A stretch of DNA of 12,631 nt from Pseudomonadota bacterium (GTDB taxonomy: Bacteria > Pseudomonadota > Gammaproteobacteria > Burkholderiales > Burkholderiaceae_B): assembly GCA_023439305.1 (NCBI GenBank), contig JAEXOO010000050.1:1-12631 (forward strand), written 5' to 3'. How positions within the stretch are numbered: position 1 is the first letter of the stretch; each line of letters starts with the position of its first letter. The notes under the pieces were generated by a model, which searched no databases, had not been told where the DNA came from, and saw nothing but the letters and a program-made list of their open reading frames with translations. Positions 1-9,825 of this stretch are shown one piece after another. Both the position numbers and the translations under genes were made by a program.

Positions 1-41
1 ATCCGTTCCTTGTCCCTGGACATGGATTTGGAGCGTAAATA

Positions 42-42
<1 letters not shown>
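1..42 (+). CDS. rpoB: RNA polymerase beta subunit, C-terminal end (partial)
   Basis: Only the last 13 codons and the TAA stop are in the window; the reading frame gives IRSLSLDMDLERK, which resembles the conserved end of bacterial beta subunits. Beta is the larger catalytic subunit of RNA polymerase in the cytoplasm. The TAA stop shares its last base with the ATG of the next gene (TAATG), so the two genes are translationally coupled, as expected for the rpoB-rpoC pair. The identification rests on this short tail plus the adjacent rpoC. Confidence 0.88.
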
Positions 43-4307
<4,265 letters not shown>

Positions 4308-4321
4308 GCGCTCCATGGTGT

Positions 4322-4345
4322 GTCCGCCCTGGCGACAGGGCGGGC
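4322..4345 (+). other. Hairpin just after rpoC, upstream of the terminator
   Basis: CCGCCCT (4324-4330) and AGGGCGG (4337-4343) form a 7-bp stem around a 6-base loop. It extends outward by a T-G wobble and a G-C pair. No T-tract follows, so it is not itself an intrinsic terminator. It may stabilise the 3' end of the rpoBC message or help RNA polymerase pause before the next hairpin. Confidence 0.5.
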
Positions 4346-4354
4346 GGATCCATC

Positions 4355-4392
4355 AAATCCCTACGCGGTTTTGCTGCGTAGGGATTTTTTTT
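4355..4392 (+). terminator. Rho-independent terminator of the rpoBC operon
   Basis: A perfect 12-bp inverted repeat, AAATCCCTACGC (4355-4366) with GCGTAGGGATTT (4376-4387), encloses a 9-base loop and runs into eight T residues (4385-4392). The A-run on the 5' side makes it potentially bidirectional. It lies 48 bases after the rpoC stop and separates the rpo operon from the genes that follow. Confidence 0.95.
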
Positions 4393-4452
4393 GATTTGCA
4401 TCCCCAGGCCCGGCTTGCGCCGTTTTGGCGCCGTACGGCTACAGATAGGGAC

Positions 4453-4483
4453 TTGAGAGCGTCTTGTCGTATGATGCTCTTAT
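4453..4483 (+). promoter_or_regulatory. Weak candidate promoter for the zinc-finger gene
   Basis: TTGAGA (4453-4458, 5/6 to the -35 consensus) is followed after 19 bases by TCTTAT (4478-4483, 4/6 to the -10 consensus). A better lone -10-like hexamer, TATGAT (4470-4475), lies between them but is only 11 bases from TTGAGA. The strong terminator upstream argues that the next gene needs its own promoter somewhere here; the exact boxes are uncertain. Confidence 0.25.
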
Positions 4484-4511
4484 TGTCCTATGTCAAATTT
4501 GGGGAGTTCCG

Positions 4512-5078
4512 ATGCAAAAAAAGATCATTCTGGACGTTCCTCGGGCGCAGGCCGACTATGCTCGCCAACATGGCGCTGAGTACTGTTCGGTCACCAAGCG
4601 CTGGTATTGTCTGGAACCCGTGCCGGATTTGTTGCTGGAGTACGTGGTTGGGCGCACTCGCACCCGAGACTACACCCTTGAGTCGACGCCGAGCTGCCCG
4701 CTCTGTCACTGCGCTATGGTGCTGCGCGAGGGCCGGCTCAACAAGGAGGACTTCTGGGGATGCAGCCGTTTTCCCGTCTGCCGTGGAACCCGGCGGACGC
4801 AATCGGTTGACGTGCTGTCGTTCGCTGATGGACAGAAGGGTCGTACCGCCTCGAAGGCTTCGAATCGCACCCAAACAGCCAGTCAGGAAGCCTTGCAGCC
4901 GCACGTTGTTGCGACCTTGCTGATGTGTCGCCATTTTATGCCGTATGGAAACCAATGGAAGAAGTGGCTGGACACGCCAAAATTGTGTTTTGGAGGCACG
5001 ACTCCCAAGGACATGATGGTCAGCATTCCCGGTTGCGGGCAGGTGCAGGCCTTGCTGAGGGAAACATTTGAACCCTGA
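4512..5078 (+). CDS. Zinc-finger protein with DUF5710-like and MbcA/ParS/Xre-like (DUF2384) ends, function unknown
   Basis: The 188-residue protein seems to have three parts. Residues 3-45 resemble DUF5710, with the pattern of an aliphatic-DVP start, an A-x-x-x-G-A centre and KRWY at 29-32. Residues 62-90 form a C4 zinc ribbon (C62, C65, C84, C90) of the kind at the C-terminus of bacterial topoisomerase I: CPLC, then GCSRFPVC. Residues 150-185 contain WLDTP, GGTTP and a final LL, the signature of the MbcA/ParS/Xre C-terminal (DUF2384) domain of type II antitoxins. About 40 polar residues link the last two parts. The ATG at 4512 is preceded by GGGGAG at 5 bases; an upstream TTG at 4464 is open in frame but has a weaker site. 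No toxin gene (RES-type) adjoins it. Nucleic-acid binding is plausible; the role is not known. It ends 27 bases before the convergent kinase gene. Confidence 0.85.
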   Translation: MQKKIILDVPRAQADYARQHGAEYCSVTKRWYCLEPVPDLLLEYVVGRTRTRDYTLESTPSCPLCHCAMVLREGRLNKEDFWGCSRFPVCRGTRRTQSVDVLSFADGQKGRTASKASNRTQTASQEALQPHVVATLLMCRHFMPYGNQWKKWLDTPKLCFGGTTPKDMMVSIPGCGQVQALLRETFEP

Positions 5079-5105
5079 GGGCTTGGTCCGGCCTCGGTAA
5101 ACCGC

Positions 5106-7073
5106 TCAGTGTTCTGCAGGCGGCGCAATGGCGGGCAAGATGATCGTGAAGGTGCTGCCTTCGCCCGGTGTGCTGTGCAGCGCTATCGTGCCGCCGTGCT
5201 TGTTGACCACTGTCTTGACGAAGGCCAGGCCCAGTCCGCTGCCCGACGGCGTATCGGGCTGGTCTTCATGGGCGCGGCGATACGGCTCGAAGATATCCGC
5301 TTGCAGTTCAACGGGGATGCCCCAGCCATGATCGCGTACCTGAACAAGGGTGTTCGCGCCTTGCTGGCTCAGGGTGAGTTCGATGTGATTGCCGTCGGGG
5401 CCGTATTTTATGGCGTTCTGAATCAGATTGGTGAAGACGCGACGCAGCATGGCGGCATTGCCTAGTACCCACGCCTCGGTAGTCTCGTCCTGGCGCAGGT
5501 CGATGCGACGTTTGCTGGCGTTTGCCCAGGCATCGTCAAGGCAGTCCGCCAGCAGGTCAGGCAGATTCAATGGCGAGAGCGCCATCTCCATGGCTTCGGC
5601 CCGGGCCAGGCTGATGAAGTTGTCCACCAGTTCCAGGGTCTGGTCGGCGTAGCTTTCCATCTTGTTCAGGAATTCGTCGGGGGCCAGGTGCTTGTCGTCC
5701 TGGCGCTGGAGAGCGGCCAGAGCGAGGATGGAGTTCTGGGGAGCCCGCATATCGTGCGAGATGAAGCGCAGCGTCTCTTCGCGTTTGGTCTGGGCCAGTC
5801 GCAGCAATTCGATGGATTTGTGCAGCTGGCTGAGCCGGTGGGGAAGATTGCGCGATCCCAGCGCTGGTCGAGGGGCACTGAGCGCGACGCGCACGTCCGG
5901 ATGGTCCCGCTGCAACTGCTTGAGCTCTTGGGTTACCTGCCGCAAGGCGGCTTCCTGGCTGCGCCAGTGCCAAAGCGGATAGGCCAGCATGATGGTGATC
6001 AGACTGGCCATGGGCGGGATCCACAATTCGAACACATGCATGGCTACCCAGTTCACGATCAGGATGCCCAGCATCAGACCCAGCAGGCTGAACACAGTGG
6101 CGCGTGGGGACAATGACAGGAGCACGCGGCTAGCCAGTAGCACAGGCAAGCAGCCGGCCAGCGCGATGATCCAGGCGGGCGGGATCAGAATCCAGCGGTC
6201 GTCGCGCGCTGCCTGCAGGCTGTTGGCCAGAATTTCCACTCCCGACATGGTGGTCATGCCGGCCTTGGACATGGGGGTGGGAAAGACATCGCCCAAACCG
6301 CTGCCCCAGGCTCCAATCAGAACGTACTTGCCCTGGAAGAATGAGGGTTGAATCAGGCCATGCAAGACATCGACGTAGGGCACGGTCTGGACATGGCCGG
6401 GGCGGCCCAGAAAGGGGATGTAGTGCGTGGAGCGATGGGCGGGATCGAGCGCCAGCATGGCCTGGGCGATCTCGCCGCCGGCAAGCAGCATGGCCAGGGA
6501 AAAGTGAGGCAGGACGCGATCGGAAGGCAAGGTATGGCGCAGCGTGACGCGACGCACCACGCCATCAGGATCGGGGTCGATATTGATGTAGCCTGTCGCA
6601 TTGACGGCGGCGTTCAGGACGGGCAGAGGGGTGTTGACTTGGCCGCGAGCGGGATCATAGACCAGGGGCAGCACGATCCGGCCGTGCTGGCGTATGGCCT
6701 GGGCCAGTCGTTCGTCGTCTTGCGGATAGGCAGGATTGGGTTCTTGAAAGACCACGTCCATGCCGACAGCGCGAGCGCGACCCAGCTTGTCCAGAAGCTG
6801 GGCATGGGTGGCGCGCCGCCAGGGCCAGAAGCCCAGTGCGGCGATGCTGCTGTCATCAATGGCAATGATGACGATGTCCGAGGGGGCGGGCTGGGGCAGC
6901 GCCGCCGCCATGGTGAAGTCATAGATCAGGTTGTTCAGCCGTCCCAAGGCAAAATCGTCACGCAGGTAGCTGAACAGTAAGGTCAGCAGAAGCAGCAGAA
7001 CTGAAACCAATCGCCACTCTTTCCGTATCCGATCGGACAGCGGGTGAGGATTCGATGCGGCGGTGTTGGCCAT
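5106..7073 (-). CDS. CHASE2-domain sensor histidine kinase
   Basis: This is a membrane-bound sensor kinase of 655 residues. One membrane segment (about 22-37) is followed by a large periplasmic CHASE2 domain (about 45-290), recognised by IAIDDSSI, the GFWPWRR stretch and GVEILANSL. Three more hydrophobic segments follow (about 295-316, 322-345, 352-369), then a short helical linker and no HAMP or PAS domain. The H-box is SHDMRAP with phospho-acceptor H440. The ATPase domain has an N-box with N549 and N553, DHGWGIP (D581, G583, G585), IFEPYRR at 594-600, and GSGLGLA at 611-617, so it should be active. AAGG lies 4 bases before the ATG. The gene begins 18 bases after the LysM/FecR gene on the same strand and presumably phosphorylates the regulator encoded first in the operon. 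The sensed signal is unknown. Domain identity is clear; the pairing is inferred from position. Confidence 0.95.
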   Translation of the reverse strand: MANTAASNPHPLSDRIRKEWRLVSVLLLLLTLLFSYLRDDFALGRLNNLIYDFTMAAALPQPAPSDIVIIAIDDSSIAALGFWPWRRATHAQLLDKLGRARAVGMDVVFQEPNPAYPQDDERLAQAIRQHGRIVLPLVYDPARGQVNTPLPVLNAAVNATGYINIDPDPDGVVRRVTLRHTLPSDRVLPHFSLAMLLAGGEIAQAMLALDPAHRSTHYIPFLGRPGHVQTVPYVDVLHGLIQPSFFQGKYVLIGAWGSGLGDVFPTPMSKAGMTTMSGVEILANSLQAARDDRWILIPPAWIIALAGCLPVLLASRVLLSLSPRATVFSLLGLMLGILIVNWVAMHVFELWIPPMASLITIMLAYPLWHWRSQEAALRQVTQELKQLQRDHPDVRVALSAPRPALGSRNLPHRLSQLHKSIELLRLAQTKREETLRFISHDMRAPQNSILALAALQRQDDKHLAPDEFLNKMESYADQTLELVDNFISLARAEAMEMALSPLNLPDLLADCLDDAWANASKRRIDLRQDETTEAWVLGNAAMLRRVFTNLIQNAIKYGPDGNHIELTLSQQGANTLVQVRDHGWGIPVELQADIFEPYRRAHEDQPDTPSGSGLGLAFVKTVVNKHGGTIALHSTPGEGSTFTIILPAIAPPAEH

Positions 7074-7091
7074 GGCGCCTTGCCTGCGACC

Positions 7092-8183
7092 TTAGAACTG
7101 ACTCAACAGGATGGGATCGCCGAAACCGCTGACGATGGGTTCGCCGTTGGAGCTGGTCAGGGCGGCCGCGCCTTCGAAGCTCTGGATGCTGTCCGGCCCC
7201 ATCAGTCCGTGGCTGTCGATGGCGCGCACCATGACGTAGTACGTGCCTGGACGAGGCGCGCCATACTGGATGGCGGTGTCGGAGGTGGTGGTGCGCGATA
7301 GCAGCATGGCGCCGCGCGGATCGAGCGCTGTCTGTACCAGATAGGCTTGCGCGCCGGGCACGGGCTCTATGGTGCTGCCCCAGCGACCGCCCTGGCGTTG
7401 GGGCGGCGAGACCTGGGGGGCGGGCAGCAGCGGGGCGACGGCCACTATGCGACCGTCCTGGGCTACGGCGGCGCCCTGGTTCTGCTTCAGCGTGGTCGGA
7501 ACAGCTTGTTGCTGGGTTCCCAGCTCGGCGCGGCCTTCCAGCACTTCGCTGTGGGCCTGGCCTCCATGGGTGCGTACGCGCAATTCGGTGCCGCGCACCC
7601 CCGTGATACTGACCGGGGTGCGGACCTCGAATCGGCCCACGCCGGTGCTTTCGGGGGCGACGCGCGACTCGACATCGCCGCTGTCCAGAGCCATCACCGA
7701 ATCAATCAATCCGGTGCCTTCGAAGGCGCGCATGCGGGACACATTCAGTGAGGCGGCGGCGGGAATGCTGACCTGGCTGCCGTCCTGCAATTCCAATGTC
7801 AGATAACCGTCTGCGCCGGTACGCACCAGATCGCCTTCCTTGAGGTGAGTGGCGCCGCGGCTCAGAACCTGGCCGTTGACTTGAACCTGCCCCGCCTGGT
7901 GCACGATGCGGGCCGGGGCATCAACTTCCGGAATCAGGCGAAAAGGAATGTGCAGTTCTTTTCCGATGGGCAGGCGTGCGGGATCGGCCACGGCGTTCAG
8001 GCGTTGGATTTCAGACCAGTTGCGGTTTGCACGCGTATATGTGTTGGAGATATCCAGCAGCGTGTCGCCCGCCCGTACCTTGTAGATGAAGTCCTCGCCC
8101 CGTGCGCCCGATGGTTGGGCCAGCACGGCGCTGCCCCAGAGCAGGCCGCAGACAAGGGGAGCGGCGTAATGCAGTTTGTTCAT
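7092..8183 (-). CDS. Exported LysM and FecR-domain protein
   Basis: The 363-residue protein starts with a signal peptide (hydrophobic 8-21, likely cut after A22 in AVLA-QPS), so it should be periplasmic or envelope-bound. Residues 34-80 are a LysM domain (VRAGDTL then a RLNAVADP-type second half), a peptidoglycan-binding fold. Residues about 98-225 match the FecR domain, with GDLVRTGADGYLTLEL, DGSQVSI and the typical TPVSITGVRGTELRV stretch. Residues about 258-335 look like a fibronectin-III-type beta domain (GTYYVMVRAID). There is no transmembrane segment after the signal peptide, so it is not a standard inner-membrane FecR anti-sigma regulator, and no sigma factor is nearby. It lies between a response regulator (5-base gap) and a CHASE2 kinase (18-base gap), suggesting an accessory sensing role. 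No Shine-Dalgarno sequence precedes its ATG, implying coupling to the regulator's translation. The exact role is inferred. Confidence 0.93.
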   Translation of the reverse strand: MNKLHYAAPLVCGLLWGSAVLAQPSGARGEDFIYKVRAGDTLLDISNTYTRANRNWSEIQRLNAVADPARLPIGKELHIPFRLIPEVDAPARIVHQAGQVQVNGQVLSRGATHLKEGDLVRTGADGYLTLELQDGSQVSIPAAASLNVSRMRAFEGTGLIDSVMALDSGDVESRVAPESTGVGRFEVRTPVSITGVRGTELRVRTHGGQAHSEVLEGRAELGTQQQAVPTTLKQNQGAAVAQDGRIVAVAPLLPAPQVSPPQRQGGRWGSTIEPVPGAQAYLVQTALDPRGAMLLSRTTTSDTAIQYGAPRPGTYYVMVRAIDSHGLMGPDSIQSFEGAAALTSSNGEPIVSGFGDPILLSQF

Positions 8184-8188
8184 AAAAT

Positions 8189-8890
8189 TCAGGAATGGTC
8201 GGACAGAAGTTCCAGGCGGTAGCCCAGAGCATAAGAAGCGGTCAGGCGAACGCCGTTTTCGGGGCGCAGCTGCAGTTTGCGGCGGATGTTGGAAAGGTGG
8301 GTGTCCAGGGTGCGCGATGTAGCCGGAATTTCCCGGTTCCAGACGGCGGAGCTGAGTACGTCGCGGGAAAACAGGCGGCCTGGATTGCGAAATAGCAACA
8401 GGGCCAGCTCGAACTCCTTGGGGGCCAAGGTGACGGCGGCGCCGTTCAGGCTGATGTGGCCTTGTTCGGGGTGGATGTCGTAGCCGCCAAAGGAAAAGCG
8501 GTCATCCTGTGCGGGGGCGTTCAGGTGCAGACGCCGGGTCACTGCGTTGACGCGTGCGATCAGCTCGCCCCTGCGCAATGGCTTCTCAATATAGTCATCG
8601 GCGCCGGCTTGCAAGCCGGTCACCAGGTCTTCTTCCTGTGTGCGGCTGGTCAGGAACAGAACCGGCAAGGCATGGCCCAGATTGGTGCGCACCCAGCGCA
8701 GCACGTCCAGTCCGCTGACATCGGGCAGCTCCCAGTCCAGGAGCAGCAGGTCGAAGTCGTGAGGCTTGGCAAGCGCGGCCAGCAGGGTTTTGCCCTGATT
8801 GAAGGTACGGCACTCGTAACCGGCTTCGGTCAGCGTGCGGGCAATCAGTTCAGCCTGAACGAGGTCGTCTTCCAGGGAAGCGATGATCAT
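8189..8890 (-). CDS. OmpR/PhoB-family response regulator
   Basis: The 233-residue protein has an N-terminal receiver domain with the acidic pocket E7-D8-D9, phospho-acceptor D52 (LLLLDWELP), T81 and K103 (EKP), all the residues needed for phosphorylation. A winged-helix DNA-binding domain covers about residues 128-230, with the PKEFELALLLFRNPGRLFSR region, the TSRTLDTHLSNIRRKL recognition helix region and the final YALGYRL hairpin. It is a DNA-binding transcription factor in the cytoplasm. The start at 8890 is chosen because the receiver fold begins at MIIASLEDD; an in-frame start at 9013 would add 41 unrelated residues. AAGGA lies 10 bases upstream of the ATG. It is the first gene of a leftward operon with the LysM/FecR protein and the CHASE2 kinase, its likely cognate kinase. 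Target promoters are unknown; autoregulation is possible. Confidence 0.96.
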   Translation of the reverse strand: MIIASLEDDLVQAELIARTLTEAGYECRTFNQGKTLLAALAKPHDFDLLLLDWELPDVSGLDVLRWVRTNLGHALPVLFLTSRTQEEDLVTGLQAGADDYIEKPLRRGELIARVNAVTRRLHLNAPAQDDRFSFGGYDIHPEQGHISLNGAAVTLAPKEFELALLLFRNPGRLFSRDVLSSAVWNREIPATSRTLDTHLSNIRRKLQLRPENGVRLTASYALGYRLELLSDHS

Positions 8891-8929
8891 GGGGCCATTG
8901 TCCTTGTCGCAGAAGTGCAATAGTTCAGA

Positions 8930-8958
8930 AGTATAACTACATGCAGGTAGATAGTGAC
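8930..8958 (-). promoter_or_regulatory. Candidate promoter of the response-regulator operon
   Basis: On the minus strand TATACT (8935-8930, 5/6 to the -10 consensus) has GTCACT (8958-8953) 17 bases upstream, which matches only 3/6 of the -35 consensus. TTGGTC lies a little further out but at 20 bases. A weak -35 would fit an activator-dependent promoter. Transcription would start about 35 bases before the ATG. Confidence 0.3.
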
Positions 8959-9017
8959 CAAGTGTGTCCCCCGGTGCAGCTCCACAACGAGAGTAGGGCT
9001 TTGCGGCACCCAAATCG

Positions 9018-9047
9018 TTGACCTATAAGGGTTTACCGTGGTAAATT
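9018..9047 (+). promoter_or_regulatory. Candidate promoter of the str operon
   Basis: TTGACC (9018-9023, 5/6 to the -35 consensus) and TAAATT (9042-9047, 4/6 to the -10 consensus) are 18 bases apart. Transcription would begin near 9054 and give a leader of roughly 260 bases before rpsL. A second, weaker pair closer to rpsL is TTTTCG (9178-9183) and TATTGT (9201-9206) at 17 bases. Neither has been tested; the first is the better match. Confidence 0.4.
9032..9045. promoter_or_regulatory. Perfect palindrome overlapping the str promoter, possible operator
   Basis: TTTACC, GT, GGTAAA form a perfect inverted repeat with a two-base centre. It fills the second half of the promoter spacer and covers the first four bases of the -10 hexamer, where a bound repressor would block RNA polymerase. 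No binding protein can be named from the sequence. OmpR-family regulators usually prefer direct repeats, so the neighbouring regulator is not the obvious candidate. Confidence 0.35.
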
Positions 9048-9124
9048 TCAGAGCTTACTTAAGGATCCTTTGCCGGTACTCCTTGTAGTAATTTGTTCGC
9101 CGCTGCTCGGGTTTGCAGTTGCGG

Positions 9125-9143
9125 GCGCTCCGGATAGGGGCGC
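9125..9143 (+). other. Hairpin in the str-operon leader
   Basis: GCGCTCC (9125-9131) pairs with GGGGCGC (9137-9143) over 7 bp with one G-U pair and a GGATA loop. No T-tract follows. It would be within the leader RNA if transcription starts at the upstream promoter. Confidence 0.35.
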
Positions 9144-9170
9144 AGACTTAAGCCCAAGCCATGTGCAAGA

Positions 9171-9219
9171 CCGCTCTTTTTCGTATTTTAGGGGGAGCGG
9201 TATTGTGCAATGCCGCTCC
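9171..9219 (+). promoter_or_regulatory. Competing hairpins in the str-operon leader
   Basis: GGAGCGGTATTG (9194-9205) and CAATGCCGCTCC (9208-9219) form a 12-bp inverted repeat with one G-U pair and a two-base centre. The same GAGCGG (9195-9200) can instead pair with CCGCTC at 9171-9176, with additional T-G wobbles. The two stems exclude each other, the layout of a switch or attenuator, but no terminator T-tract follows on the plus strand. Function is unproved. Confidence 0.4.
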
Positions 9220-9266
9220 GGCAGCAGGGTTGAAAACCTTGCCAGCTGGAAGGCGTTTTCCAAAAA

Positions 9267-9314
9267 CAGTACGTCAACCAGTACGTAAAATACGTTATAG
9301 GATACGTAAAGGTC
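9267..9314 (+). repeat. Four TACGT repeats immediately before rpsL
   Basis: TACGT occurs at 9270, 9282, 9291 and 9303, spaced 12, 9 and 12 bases. The first two lie in tandem 12-base units identical at 10 of 12 positions (9267-9278 and 9279-9290). The last two begin 12-base units that run up to the start codon. ACGTA (9283-9287) or ACGTA (9304-9308) can pair with TACGT (9291-9295); the second pairing abuts the ribosome site AAAGG (9308-9312). The array could govern rpsL translation or bind a protein. Confidence 0.6.
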
Positions 9315-9686
9315 ATGCCAACCATTAGCCAACTCGTGCGCAAGCCGCGCGAAGTCAGTCGCGAAAGCAGCAAGAGCCCTGCGCTCGAGAACTGCCCTCA
9401 GCGTCGCGGTGTTTGCACACGTGTCTACACCACGACCCCCAAGAAGCCTAACTCCGCTCTGCGTAAGGTCGCCAAAGTGCGCCTGACCAACGGCTTCGAA
9501 GTCATCTCTTACATCGGTGGTGAAGGCCACAACCTGCAGGAACACTCGGTCGTTCTCGTCCGCGGTGGTCGTGTCAAGGACTTGCCTGGTGTTCGTTACC
9601 ACATCGTCCGCGGCGCACTGGATCTGCAAGGCGTCAAGGATCGTAAGCAGTCCCGCTCGAAGTACGGCGCCAAGCGTCCCAAGTAA
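9315..9686 (+). CDS. rpsL: 30S ribosomal protein S12
   Basis: S12 sits at the decoding centre of the small ribosomal subunit and affects tRNA selection accuracy. The 123 residues match the family throughout, with the conserved TTTPKKPNSALRK and GRVKDLPGVRYH segments. K43 and K88 are the streptomycin-sensitive residues, P91 is unchanged, and D89 is the position methylthiolated in other bacteria. E. coli S12 is 124 residues. The start is fixed by the conserved N-terminus MPTISQLVRKP; the ribosome site AAAGG is only 2 bases from the ATG, unusually close, and lies inside the last TACGT repeat. This is the first gene of the str operon, 139 bases upstream of rpsG, with a long structured leader. The identification is certain. 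Confidence 0.99.
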   Translation: MPTISQLVRKPREVSRESSKSPALENCPQRRGVCTRVYTTTPKKPNSALRKVAKVRLTNGFEVISYIGGEGHNLQEHSVVLVRGGRVKDLPGVRYHIVRGALDLQGVKDRKQSRSKYGAKRPK

Positions 9687-9825
9687 TTCATGTGTCCGTT
9701 GATCAGTATCACTGATCCGGATTCGTGCAACCGTGGCCTTGCGCCATGGTAGGTAAGTGGTCATTTGTCATGAATGGCCGAGGCCGCGAAAAGCGGTTCA
9801 ACTGAATAGTCACAAGGAAATTAAA
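9687..9825 (+). promoter_or_regulatory. rpsL-rpsG spacer with hairpins, possible S7 control region
   Basis: GATCAGT and ACTGATC (9701-9717) form a perfect 7-bp stem with a 3-base loop. A second small stem, CCGC-GAAAA-GCGG (9784-9796) plus flanking G-U pairs, lies 17 bases before the rpsG ribosome site AAGGA (9814-9818). In E. coli S7 binds the rpsL-rpsG spacer and represses its own synthesis. The 139-base length here fits such a role, but similarity to the E. coli structure was not established. No terminator T-tract is present. Confidence 0.4.

Larger units (their letters stand above)
8891..9314. other. Divergent intergenic region with promoters and the str-operon leader
   Basis: These 424 bases separate the leftward sensor operon from rightward rpsL. 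In order they hold the regulator's ribosome site (AAGGA complement at 8901-8905), a candidate leftward promoter, a candidate rightward promoter overlapped by a 14-base palindrome, a 7-bp hairpin (9125-9143), a pair of competing hairpins (9171-9219) and four TACGT repeats ending at the rpsL start. No tRNA or convincing protein gene was seen in it. Confidence 0.8.

Noticed and set aside
5079..5105. A terminator between the convergent zinc-finger and kinase genes
   Set aside because: Only a weak, bulged GAGG/CCTC pairing is present and there is no T-tract in either direction.
8891..9013. An upstream in-frame start for the response regulator
   Set aside because: The added 41 residues do not belong to the receiver fold, which begins at the ATG at 8890 with its usual hydrophobic strand.
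9061..9070. The palindrome AAGGATCCTT
   Set aside because: A single perfect 10-base palindrome can occur by chance and it is not placed on a promoter element; no function is supported.
9048..9764. A 238-codon antisense frame across rpsL and its leader
   Set aside because: It runs opposite a certain ribosomal gene, has no ribosome site and no recognisable domain.
9757..9825. A GTG start upstream of rpsG
   Set aside because: S7 proteins begin with the conserved MPRRR segment at 9826, and that ATG has a well-placed AAGGA.
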